A stretch of DNA of 64,000 nucleotides, taken from the NCBI GenBank assembly GCA_965223435.1, contig CBDCWQ010000020.1, forward strand, positions 248,001 to 312,000. Direction: 5' to 3'. Made by a program: the position numbers and the translations under genes. The stretch is from CBDCWQ01 sp965223435 (GTDB lineage Bacteria > Myxococcota > Kuafuiibacteriia > Kuafuiibacteriales > Kuafuiibacteriaceae). Every line of letters begins with the position of its first letter. Position 1 is the first letter of the stretch. Shown here in pieces: positions 19,501 to 27,071 of the stretch. Under the pieces are notes generated by a model. That model searched no databases, was not told where the DNA came from, and saw only the letters and a program-made list of their open reading frames with translations.

Positions 19501-20460
19501 CCCAAGTCCGTCGTACACGTAACGTGTTATTCTTGGTGCATTTCCATTTGCCGCCTCCACCATTTGGGTCAGACGGCCCATTTCGTCATAAACATGGGCA
19601 TGGACAAAGCCCAGTGCGTCCAGGCGACTGAGGACTCTACCGTTTGCATCGTAGACATATGTCGTTTCATACCCCAAAGCATCTGTTTCACGCGTCTTCT
19701 GATCGGCGGCATCGTACGCAAAGGTGGTGGTGTAGCCGTCGGGATCGGTCTTCACCAGAATATTACTCTTTGCGTCGTAGGCCGTTCGGTTGATGTTCCC
19801 CAGGGCATCTTCTTCGGTCATGAGTCGCTTGAGCGAATCGTAACCCATCTTTTGTGGGTAGCCACGAGGATCGATGGTTTGGATGCGGCTCCCTCGCGCA
19901 TCGTACGCATAACCTGTCACTTCGCCTAAGGCGTCCCTTTTTGTAAGCCGCAGTGGACCAATCACAATATCTTGCGCCTGACTGTATGTATACGCAGTGA
20001 CTGCACCCATGGGATCAATTTCACGCAAGATCTGGTCCGTTGGGGTGTACTCGATGCGGCGGCGAGAAAGGAGGGCGTCGACCTCTTCTACAAGGCGACC
20101 TTTGATATCGTAGGCCCACTGCTTGACTGCTCCACTTGGGTCGGTGACCTGAGTCTGACGGCCTAAAATGTCGTATCCGACTTCACTGGTATGGCCTCGG
20201 TTGTCCGTCTGGGCAACGGGGTAGAGGGAGCGCTCGTCGTATGTGACCTGGGACTGAAATCCGAGCGCGTTTGTCGTCGATGTCCGATGACCAAAAGCGT
20301 CATAGGCATATCGCATTGTGAAACCCAGTGCGGTTTGGACCCTTCGAGTCCGACCTCGCATCAAAGCGCTGTGAGTCCAAAGGGACCCCACGACGATGAG
20401 CTGACAACACGTCTCTCGAGAAACTTTTACGGCAGTCTGCATACTTTGGCGCCACTGCAC
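16501..20460 (-). CDS. RHS/YD-repeat protein with a putative toxin C-terminus, N-terminally truncated
   Basis: RHS proteins form a hollow YD-repeat shell that encloses a C-terminal toxin. About 1,000 residues here are back-to-back YD repeats (YDANGR, YDALGR, YDAAGN types). They end in the hyperconserved core RFLTRDPLGF and the NPLRWIDPSGL boundary near residue 1040. The last 280 aa are the variable tip. It contains FAFHGFPRDALTSILRNG (His1207), a VFWGVTSP strand and a late GEWRL (Glu1298), an order reminiscent of the ADP-ribosyltransferase fold; this is inference. The usual N-terminal signal peptide, PAAR or SpvB/TcdB region is absent: the frame begins at a GTG and is YD-repeat by about residue 50, with an in-frame stop 17 codons upstream. 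A RAYT relic lies immediately 5'. No immunity gene follows. Confidence 0.82.
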   Translation of the reverse strand: MQWRQSMQTAVKVSRETCCQLIVVGSLWTHSALMRGRTRRVQTALGFTMRYAYDAFGHRTSTTNALGFQSQVTYDERSLYPVAQTDNRGHTSEVGYDILGRQTQVTDPSGAVKQWAYDIKGRLVEEVDALLSRRRIEYTPTDQILREIDPMGAVTAYTYSQAQDIVIGPLRLTKRDALGEVTGYAYDARGSRIQTIDPRGYPQKMGYDSLKRLMTEEDALGNINRTAYDAKSNILVKTDPDGYTTTFAYDAADQKTRETDALGYETTYVYDANGRVLSRLDALGFVHAHVYDEMGRLTQMVEAANGNAPRITRYVYDGLGQLVEQTDPNGLVTKHGYDENGNRLITTRIDEDKRVLSMQSWAYDARNLLTKETDANGYETFFDYDAVGRRTEIRDEIGIVQSTEYDKNGRVVRISDGLGQTSERVYNLRGDLIAEIDALNQKQTYEVDPNGNRVSSMDRKGTLTRFHYDAANRLTEMTAAADTGIAATTRYQYDARGHRIEVVGPESETTQVVYDGNRRRVQETDPLDRVTVNTYDALGRMIAVLDADENMTRYEYNAFGERTTVIDALGYRTETGYDMVGRPVFEVDALGVRTQNEYDTLGRMTKRTLAANVSAEAATEHFVYDAKGQLIARTDAVGARTRFVYDARGRRIEIVREGSAHTETRVQKSDYDVANRLVRQVDPNGHPTNPTYDKQDRLLTQTDALGQETRFEYDENGNRTKQIDALGRVMNWHYDARSRLIGVVTYGRPESFHYDLSGRRLEEIDANGVVMVHGYDLAGQRTSTTFAAGTKDEVLTQFAYDVLGRQTAVTNGRGHRVEFMFDALGRLTKEIDAEDAENGIARTTNYDGAGNVVGQTLRDGTHMTRIFDARRNLRTVAVDGQLEQSFAFDGADRLLEAIDHNGGAKTSEKDMATFVYGADVDRPLSVDRNRERNYFLSDAHHNIRGLSSNTGEILEVYAYSPFGERQIFGPRGHARESSAFTNTRGYTGRPHDQVNTLVDFRARVLSPAIGRFLTRDPLGFVDGFNRYTYVKNNPLRWIDPSGLRSREPLVLSEFATNQLKNGCQCHAAQPGPIRSDVVDLLGVFRPTGADITRLTAGLSLAPETGGLSFGIALGATVLSKTPKVGRVATKIYRRFSTPNVHGVSSSGITENGTRFGAGFGDSKLWRFNFGRRNTSDFRPDLELVRPQFVRTGNSVLIHQPNPLFAFHGFPRDALTSILRNGVVPGEVSGRGGRHSRVFWGVTSPWVKGLNVRVSVRKLLFHGGKVEGFTGIFDPVITTPRISPKLFDGFFDARVIQGEWRLRRATIHKNSLVLLDENFE

Positions 20461-20611
20461 AAGGATTTGTTGCCGCAGTGCATAGATCTTGGATTGCTGC
20501 GAAGGATGTCACGGTGTCTTACTGTCCGCTTTTGATGACAGGTCGTTGGACTGCCCAGTGAGACAGGGTGTCCCCGAACATTTAGAGAGGAAGAGGGGAC
20601 ATAGAGAGGGA

Positions 20612-20637
20612 AGAGGGGACAGGCACTCTTTATTACC
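20612..20637. repeat. Left terminal inverted repeat of the RAYT element
   Basis: Contains GGGGACAGGCAC at 20615-20626 followed by an AT-rich TTACC end. It pairs with 21374-21399 in inverted orientation. Confidence 0.75.
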
Positions 20638-21005
20638 CTGATTCCGCTTCCGGCTTCAGCCTCGGTGGTCCGGGAGCCTTCCGGGCGAATCGACGCGAGA
20701 CACTCAATAAATGCCGAAGATTCGAGTGGACTGCCGATCCTGGAGTTGGAGCTCTCTAGAAAGAGGGTTCGATCCTTCTCTGCCGCAGCCTGAACATGCA
20801 CGTCTGACCAATTTGCAATGCACCAATTTGCATTCAATTCAGTCGCCGAGCGGTTCGATATTTGTCGGGCCATCCGATTTCTTCTTGAGATGCGCTCCCA
20901 GCGCCCCATATCGCCGCACAATTCTTGCAACGACGGGGTTGGGGTCAAAGGAGGTCCGCGACCAGAGGCCCCATCATCCTTGGTGAGGGATGCGAATCGC
21001 ATTTG

Positions 21006-21298
21006 TCAAAGAGGGGCTTGCCAGCGCTCGCGGTCATTGATGATTTGCGTCGCAGGCACGCCGCCAATTGCTTTTGCCAAGGAGGCTTCCGGTGCTCGGA
21101 AGGACGAGAAGATGAACGTGGTTTGTCATCAGGCAATACCAGCAAATCGAAGGGCCCTCGCTTCGAGAATGCTTCGTCAAGATAGGTGGTGTATTCTCGG
21201 TAGTCCGCGTCTGAAAAGTACACTTGATGGCGGCTATTTTTTTGCTGGGGCGTTGACGAGGAATACCGCGCGCAGCAATGCAGACTCTGCGAGGACAT
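21006..21298 (-). pseudogene. Broken REP-associated tyrosine transposase (RAYT, Y1_Tnp family)
   Basis: Three reading frames in succession give pieces of one RAYT protein. The first reads NSRHQVYFSDADYREY and on to EAFSKRG, the second reads CWYCLMTNHVHLLVLP with the HxH metal motif, and the third reads AKAIGG and then INDRERWQ before a stop at 21006. Colinear fragments in three frames mean at least two frameshifts. The catalytic Tyr region downstream is not recognisable. The gene is therefore inactive. It might have moved the flanking GGGGACAGG repeats when intact. Confidence 0.8.
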
Positions 21299-21373
21299 GC
21301 GCCGAACATTGAGCGATCAGGTTTGCGGAGTTTCATCACAATCGCTCGAAATTCGTTCAGGATGGTCGGTGAG

Positions 21374-21399
21374 GGTAACTAATAGTGCCTGTCCCCTAC
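21374..21399. repeat. Right terminal inverted repeat of the RAYT element
   Basis: Contains GTGCCTGTCCCC at 21385-21396, the reverse complement of the left core. The segment CTGTCCCCTACGTTG is immediately duplicated in tandem (21389-21403 and 21404-21418). Confidence 0.75.
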
Positions 21400-21507
21400 G
21401 TTGCTGTCCCCTACGTTGGGCGAGGACTCCGCTTTGTGCCCTAAGGCTTACGCGGGGTACCGAGGCCAGGCCTGTTGGGCGAGGACAGTGGCCACATCTA
21501 TGCCAGC

Positions 21508-23532
21508 CTAAGATAGCGCCCGGGCCAGTTTTTCCTGGATGCCGCTGGCTCGGGTGACCGATTTTTGGATTGCGCGCTCTAAACTTTGCTGGGTGCCGAC
21601 CACGACGACCGAATTGCGGCTGCGGGTCACCGCGGTGTACAGCATCTCGCGGGTCAACAGCGGAAGATCGGGTTTCGGCAAAATGACAGCGACCTGGTCG
21701 TATTCGGAGCCTTGCGCCTTGTGGACGGTGATGGCGTGGCAAAGGGAAATCTCGTGGCCAAAAGACGATAAAAAGAACGCCTGCAGGCCGCGCTCGGTTC
21801 GAAAGACGGCCATCGGCTGGGTTTCATCGCCCACGCGCAGCCTCAGGACCAAACCCTGGTCGCCATTGAACAGGCCCCGCTCGTAGTCGTTTCGTTCGAC
21901 GATGATGGGCTCTCCGGGGGCCATAGGTAGAGTCGTTACGGTTGCCGCGGGGCCCAACCACCTGAGATGAAGGGCGCGGTTGACAGCATCTTTGCCGCTG
22001 GCCAGGGCCGGGCTTTTGGTGAGGCACAAGACTCTACGCCGCTGGCTGGCCTGAAAGAGCGCTTCGATGTGGGCTTCGTCCTCTGCTCCAAAAGATCCGT
22101 TCTTGAGCTCGAAAATCCGGTTTTTTGCCGCAACGAGGATGGGATCTTGGACGGTGCCTCGGTGGTGCCACGTGTCCAAAAACGAAGATAGGGCTTCGTC
22201 CGGTTCGGCGTCTAAAAGCTCCACACCAGAAAATTCGAGCGCCTGGGCCGTCTTTTTTGGCTCGATGGGGAGCGCCTTTGGTTTTCCGAGATCGATGGTG
22301 CGGGCGACTTCGATGATTTGGCGTCCCGCGGCGCTTGCTTCGTCTACGCGGAAGTTCTTTTTGAGGTGTACTGCGTAAAGCGAGTGGGCGTCTTTTGCAT
22401 GCAGGAGATCGCGAAAAACGGCGCCGGCATTGACCGACGGGATCTGCGAAGCGTCGCCCAGGAGAATGAGACGGGTTCCGGGTTTGAGTGCAATCAAAAG
22501 GCGGGTCATCAACGAGAGGTCCACCATGGAGCTTTCGTCCACGATCACCACTTGGCGCGCGAGCGGGTGCTTTTGGTCTACCTCAAAGGCATCCTTCACC
22601 GGTGAGTAGTGAAGAAGCCGATGCAGCGTAACCGGCTGGGGGCAGGCCGAAAGGCGGAGGTCCTCGCCTCTTTTAAGGGTGTCGGCCAGGCGATGGGCGG
22701 CCTTGCCGGTGGGAGCGGCCAACGCGAAGTCGTGGGGCATCATGCCAAGTCGCATCAACAGTCGAACCAAGGTGAGGGTGAGGAAGGTCTTTCCGGTCCC
22801 GGGCCCCCCTGAAATCACAGTGAACGGTTGGGTCACCGCCTTGACCACGGCCCGTTTTTGTTCGGCAGAAAGGGCGGCCCCCTCTTGACCAAGGGCATGG
22901 GCCACTTCTTCGGGATTCTTGTCCACCCAAGCGGTCTTGAGGTGGCTGGCCAGGGCCTGAACAAAGGTGTTTTCTTCAAAAAGAGCGCGTTGAAGATAAA
23001 GCCTCGAGCCTTCGAGCACCAAGGGCGTGTAGCCGTTCGGATCGGTGGTGAGGACTTTGGTTAGCCGGGAGGACGTGACAAGCTCAACGATTCTTCGATG
23101 CATCTGACCCGAGGATCTTGAATCCAAAAAAAGGGTGCGCAACACGTTGTGAAGCATCGACGGCGGGTGGGCCGGGGGCGGAACCGGCCTTTTGGGGTGG
23201 ACTTCGTCAAGGGTGACACAGGTGCTGCCCGCTTGGGTCAAGATCAAGCAAACAAGCACAAGGAGAAGCAGGGTCTCTTGATCTTCCTTTTCGAGCTCGG
23301 GTTCGAGCAGCACCAGTTCGTATGCGAGGTCGACCGATTCTTTGGGGAGGTCGTGGTAGACCACGGCCTCGCGAAGTGGGGCCAACAGAATGCGTTCTGG
23401 CCACCGTGGAATGCCCGAAGCGCGTCCCATGGCCTCCATAAAACGGATACGTGCTGATCCGAAACGACTGAGAGGTACCCGGTTTTCGAGGGTTGCGCTG
23501 CCGGGCAGAGCCGGCCTTGAAGGGTGTTTCAT
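21508..23532 (-). CDS. recD: Exodeoxyribonuclease V alpha subunit RecD
   Basis: RecD is the 5'-3' SF1 helicase motor of the RecBCD complex, which resects double-strand breaks to load RecA. The 674-aa protein has an N-terminal RecC-contact region, Walker A SGGPGTGKT near residues 240-248, motif II VIVDESSMVDLSLM, and the late SF1 motifs YDQVAVILPKPD and LLTREMLYTAVTRSR. It is somewhat longer than E. coli RecD (608 aa). Its start ATG overlaps the recB stop by 4 bp. It is the last gene of the recC-recB-recD operon, in front of the RAYT relic. Confidence 0.97.
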   Translation of the reverse strand: MKHPSRPALPGSATLENRVPLSRFGSARIRFMEAMGRASGIPRWPERILLAPLREAVVYHDLPKESVDLAYELVLLEPELEKEDQETLLLLVLVCLILTQAGSTCVTLDEVHPKRPVPPPAHPPSMLHNVLRTLFLDSRSSGQMHRRIVELVTSSRLTKVLTTDPNGYTPLVLEGSRLYLQRALFEENTFVQALASHLKTAWVDKNPEEVAHALGQEGAALSAEQKRAVVKAVTQPFTVISGGPGTGKTFLTLTLVRLLMRLGMMPHDFALAAPTGKAAHRLADTLKRGEDLRLSACPQPVTLHRLLHYSPVKDAFEVDQKHPLARQVVIVDESSMVDLSLMTRLLIALKPGTRLILLGDASQIPSVNAGAVFRDLLHAKDAHSLYAVHLKKNFRVDEASAAGRQIIEVARTIDLGKPKALPIEPKKTAQALEFSGVELLDAEPDEALSSFLDTWHHRGTVQDPILVAAKNRIFELKNGSFGAEDEAHIEALFQASQRRRVLCLTKSPALASGKDAVNRALHLRWLGPAATVTTLPMAPGEPIIVERNDYERGLFNGDQGLVLRLRVGDETQPMAVFRTERGLQAFFLSSFGHEISLCHAITVHKAQGSEYDQVAVILPKPDLPLLTREMLYTAVTRSRNSVVVVGTQQSLERAIQKSVTRASGIQEKLARALS

Positions 23533-26500
23533 AGGTCCTCACCCCGAGCCGCCTCAATCTCCTTTTCGAGTTCGGCCCTCCTCGCACACACGCTTGTCCA
23601 GTCCCATCGTTTGTAGACCAGGCCAAGCCTTGGGTGGGTGCCCATGGCTCGCAAGAAGCAGTACGCACTGCCGCCAAACCGTTTTTCGTATTGGGCTCGG
23701 CTATTGATTCCGAAGAGCTTGAGCATGGCGATGGTGTATAGATCGGCTTGAAGGCGGTAGTGCTCCTCAACGTAGCTGTCCAAGGCCACATCTTCGTAGC
23801 TTGGCAGTCGATCGGTTTTCCAGTCGATGATGAACACGCGGCCTTGGTGCTCAACAACGAGGTCGATGTACCCTTTGATCATCCCCGATGCCGGCGTTGG
23901 AGCGGAATTCTTGGCCTCTTTGTCCTTGATTGGATAAAGAAACTCCATCTCGCGCACCACATGATCGGCGAAAACCAGGCCCTCAGAAAACGCATGCCTT
24001 CCAAGACGGACCGGGGTTCGGTAGGCGCGGTACACCATGTCTTGGATGCGCTTCAACAAAGAGGGTGTGATGTTGTGTCGTGCAAAACAGTGGTCGAAGC
24101 ATCGCCGAACTTGGGTATCCGCGGCCCAAAAGGCAAAACTTGGCGCCTCTCGGAGGGTTTCGAGGGATACAAGTTCCAAGAGTTCATGCAGGAGCCGCCC
24201 GGTTGCGGCCCCTCCAGGGAGCTCCGTGCTTTCGGGGTCGTCGAGGGACTCGGGCCGCGGTTCCCACGGCCCGGCGTCGGGAGGCTCTTTTGCGTCCACG
24301 GGCCCGCGGGCCCGCTTGAGTTTTGAGAACGACTCGATGGGGATGCCCAAGCGGCGGCGGCTAGGTCCTGCGACCGTGCGTGTGAGTCCTTCGCTTCCCT
24401 CGGCATTCGAAGGTTTCCAGTCCGAGAGGCGGCGGTAGTCGTCGAGATCATTGTTTGGGCCGCCGGGCGCGTCCAAGACCGCTTCGTGCTCAAAGTCGGT
24501 TTCTGACGCACCAAGACGTGTCACTTCGGGAACGATGCGGTCCAGCACCTGGTTGAGGGCAAGGTAGGGTCCGTTCAGTCTTTTGAACTGCCTTACCTCG
24601 TTTGTAGGGTGTGTTCCTTCGTGGTCCTTGGCAAATCCGAAGTAGGGCAGGTAGAGCCGCATTTTGGCGCGGGTTGCGGCCACGTACAGCAGTCGCTGGT
24701 GTTCTTCCTCAAGTTCTTGGATGGCGGGGGCGGGTTTGGCTTCGCCGACCGAAACAAAACGTTGTCCGTCTTGGTGATAGCTCAAAACATAGCTATCCAT
24801 GCGCACAAAGCCTCCGTACAAAAAGACCAACGAGGCCTCCAGTCCTTTCGCTTTGTGCATCGTCATGACTTGGACCGAAGCTTGGTCCGACGCGATTCTT
24901 TGGATGGCTCCACTTTGACCTTCCAGAAAACGGCGGCCTTCCCTAAAGGCGATGAGGGCGGCGACGATGTCTCGAAAGGGGGCTTGGGTCCGAAGGGCTT
25001 CTTCCAGGAGAATCTCAAAGATGTGCAGGTAGTTGGTCAGGGCGCGCTCGCTGTTTTTCAAAAACAACTCCCGCTCCACGATGCCGCTGGTCTCGCCCAC
25101 GCTTCGAAAGAGCTGTGAATACGACTGTTTTTTTGCGAGTTCGTGCCAGCCGAGAAGCCTGACCATCAAGGGGTGGGTGCTGGGGATGGCCTTTGCGTGG
25201 GCCAGCTCTTCGGCACGAAGACCAAAAAAGGGCCCCCGCCATGCACGCAGGCGATGGGCGCGATGGGTAGGGTCGTCAATGGCCACTAGGAGATGGAGGA
25301 TTTCGTCGGCCTCAGGCGTTTGAAACAGTCCTTCTTGTTTGTAGAGCCCAAACGGGACCTGGGCAGCCACAAGGTGCTTGGCGATGTCGAGCGCCTCATG
25401 CCTGGTTCGGGTCAGTACAAAAATGTCTTCAGGCCCAATGGGGCGGTGGGTCGTCCCTTCCTTGATGGTGAAACCGTTGTTTTCATCCAAAAGGGTTGCG
25501 ATCTCTTGGGCGATTCTATGCCCGAGAATGGCGTGCGCTTCGGGGCCCGAGAGTTTCTCGGTGGCCGACCGGATCTCGAAGACATGAACCGGTGGGACGG
25601 GCAGGCCGCGGCGCTCAAGAGATATCGAGTTTTTTTCTTGGGCCTCTACCGGATGGTCGTACCGGATCTCCCCCGAAAAAAAAGGATGTTTTTGGTTCTG
25701 GTCAAAGATTCGGTTGAGGGCGCGTATCATGGCCGGCGTGGCCCGGTAGTTGGTGGTGAGCGTTGTTTTGACTCCGCCGGCTTCAAGAATGTGGGCTTTG
25801 GCTGCAAGATAGGTTTGAACGTCGGCTCCGCGGAAGCCGTAGATGGCTTGTTTGGGGTCACTGATGATTCGAAGCATGGTTTTGCTGCCAGGTCGGAGGT
25901 AAATCCGCTCAAACAGCGACCACTGCACCTTGTCGGTGTCTTGAAACTCGTCGATGAGCACGTAGCGAAAGCGCTGGTTGAGTGTGTTTGTGAAGGTCTC
26001 GGCGTCGGGTCGGCTGACGCCATCTTCGAGCAGCGACAGCATATCCTCAAAATCGTATTGGCCCGAAGTGTCCTTTTCTTTTCGAAGCTGGGCCCGGACG
26101 AGGGGCAAGAGGAGCTGGCTGAGGGCCGCGGTCAGCGGCGTGTAAAGCGCTTCGATCGCGATGAGTGCCTCTCGGACGCTGTGCAAAATGCCGCCCGGGG
26201 TTTGGTCTTGTATTGCCTCGATGAGCGTTTCGAGGGGAGGGCGGTCGTTCATTTTCTGAAGCCCCCACGCATCAAGGAAGGAGGCCAGGGCATTTTTCTC
26301 TAGGGCCTCTGTGGCCAGCCGCTTGGTGCGGGCCACGCGGTCGAGGAGCGCGTTGCTCAGGGCGCGCGAGATGCCGGCTCGCTTGAGCGCAGGCTTGAGC
26401 CGGTGGGGCGTGGTGTCGAGCTTCAAAAAGGCCCCGAGGGCGTCTACGAGTGCGTCTGGACGGTAGCTGTCGAAAAACTGCCCCTTTTGCTGATGACATG

Positions 26501-27071
26501 CGTACAGAAGCTCTTCCAGGGATGTGAGTGATTTTTGGGTCATCCACGCTTCGAGGTAAGGATGGAGGCGAACGTCCGTGGCCACGTTTTGCCGCAGGGT
26601 GTTGATAAAAGCGCGGCCAAACAACAGGCGGGTGTCCGCGAGACGTTGGTCGAAGAGACGCTGGTGCAAAAACGCATTTTCCTTGAGCTGGTGTTGGCAA
26701 AAGGCATGAATGGTCGAAATCACCGCCCGATCAAAGTGGAGGAGTGCTTGTTTGAGTCGTTCTTGTTCTTCTTTTCCGATGGTCCAGGCGTGGGCCTTGT
26801 TGGGTGGAAATTCTGAGCCCGGGTCCTCTGGGTTGCGGCTGATGCTGAGGAGTCGGTTTCGAAGCCGTACTTTAAGCTCGGAGGCGGCCCGCTCGGTGAA
26901 GGTGACCACCAGGATTTCGTCAATGCGAACCTTGGCCACGAGCAAGAGGTCGATGACCATGTGCTCGAGGGTGTATGTTTTGCCGGTTCCGGCAGAGGCT
27001 TCGATGATCGCATGATGATCGCTTGGTATCTCGGCAAGGATCGCCGGCCTGGGCCACCAAAAACTGCCCAT
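23529..27071 (-). CDS. recB: Exodeoxyribonuclease V beta subunit RecB
   Basis: RecB carries the 3'-5' helicase and the single nuclease of RecBCD. The protein is 1,180 aa. It shows UvrD-type motifs in order: Walker A EASAGTGKT at 24-32, VVTFTERAASELK, VLIDEFQDTD, ISDPKQAIYGFRGAD, TTNYRAT and VMTMHKAKGLE. The C-terminal PD-(D/E)XK nuclease has GYIDLVV (Asp1070) and IIDWKTDRLPS (Asp1083, Lys1085), matching the spacing of the E. coli catalytic residues, and then YRLQADLYTIAM. The nuclease thus looks intact. The ATG directly abuts the recC stop (TAAATG), indicating translational coupling. Confidence 0.98.
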   Translation of the reverse strand: MGSFWWPRPAILAEIPSDHHAIIEASAGTGKTYTLEHMVIDLLLVAKVRIDEILVVTFTERAASELKVRLRNRLLSISRNPEDPGSEFPPNKAHAWTIGKEEQERLKQALLHFDRAVISTIHAFCQHQLKENAFLHQRLFDQRLADTRLLFGRAFINTLRQNVATDVRLHPYLEAWMTQKSLTSLEELLYACHQQKGQFFDSYRPDALVDALGAFLKLDTTPHRLKPALKRAGISRALSNALLDRVARTKRLATEALEKNALASFLDAWGLQKMNDRPPLETLIEAIQDQTPGGILHSVREALIAIEALYTPLTAALSQLLLPLVRAQLRKEKDTSGQYDFEDMLSLLEDGVSRPDAETFTNTLNQRFRYVLIDEFQDTDKVQWSLFERIYLRPGSKTMLRIISDPKQAIYGFRGADVQTYLAAKAHILEAGGVKTTLTTNYRATPAMIRALNRIFDQNQKHPFFSGEIRYDHPVEAQEKNSISLERRGLPVPPVHVFEIRSATEKLSGPEAHAILGHRIAQEIATLLDENNGFTIKEGTTHRPIGPEDIFVLTRTRHEALDIAKHLVAAQVPFGLYKQEGLFQTPEADEILHLLVAIDDPTHRAHRLRAWRGPFFGLRAEELAHAKAIPSTHPLMVRLLGWHELAKKQSYSQLFRSVGETSGIVERELFLKNSERALTNYLHIFEILLEEALRTQAPFRDIVAALIAFREGRRFLEGQSGAIQRIASDQASVQVMTMHKAKGLEASLVFLYGGFVRMDSYVLSYHQDGQRFVSVGEAKPAPAIQELEEEHQRLLYVAATRAKMRLYLPYFGFAKDHEGTHPTNEVRQFKRLNGPYLALNQVLDRIVPEVTRLGASETDFEHEAVLDAPGGPNNDLDDYRRLSDWKPSNAEGSEGLTRTVAGPSRRRLGIPIESFSKLKRARGPVDAKEPPDAGPWEPRPESLDDPESTELPGGAATGRLLHELLELVSLETLREAPSFAFWAADTQVRRCFDHCFARHNITPSLLKRIQDMVYRAYRTPVRLGRHAFSEGLVFADHVVREMEFLYPIKDKEAKNSAPTPASGMIKGYIDLVVEHQGRVFIIDWKTDRLPSYEDVALDSYVEEHYRLQADLYTIAMLKLFGINSRAQYEKRFGGSAYCFLRAMGTHPRLGLVYKRWDWTSVCARRAELEKEIEAARGEDL

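Larger units (their letters stand above)
20589..21418. mobile_element. Degenerate RAYT-associated element with terminal inverted repeats
   Basis: An element of about 830 bp is bounded by imperfect 26-bp inverted repeats (20612-20637 and 21374-21399, 21 of 26 positions identical), sharing the core GGGGACAGGCAC. Each end carries a second, direct copy of the GGGGAC motif: GGAAGAGGGGACA occurs twice at 20589-20621, and CTGTCCCCTACGTTG occurs twice at 21389-21418. Inside, on the minus strand, lies a broken Y1-transposase gene. This organisation fits a REP-associated tyrosine transposase element. It sits between recD and the truncated 5' end of the RHS gene. Confidence 0.7.

Noticed and set aside
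20427..21002. 191-aa minus-strand frame between the RHS gene and the transposase relic
   Set aside because: It runs through the inverted repeat and intergenic DNA and reads as random sequence.
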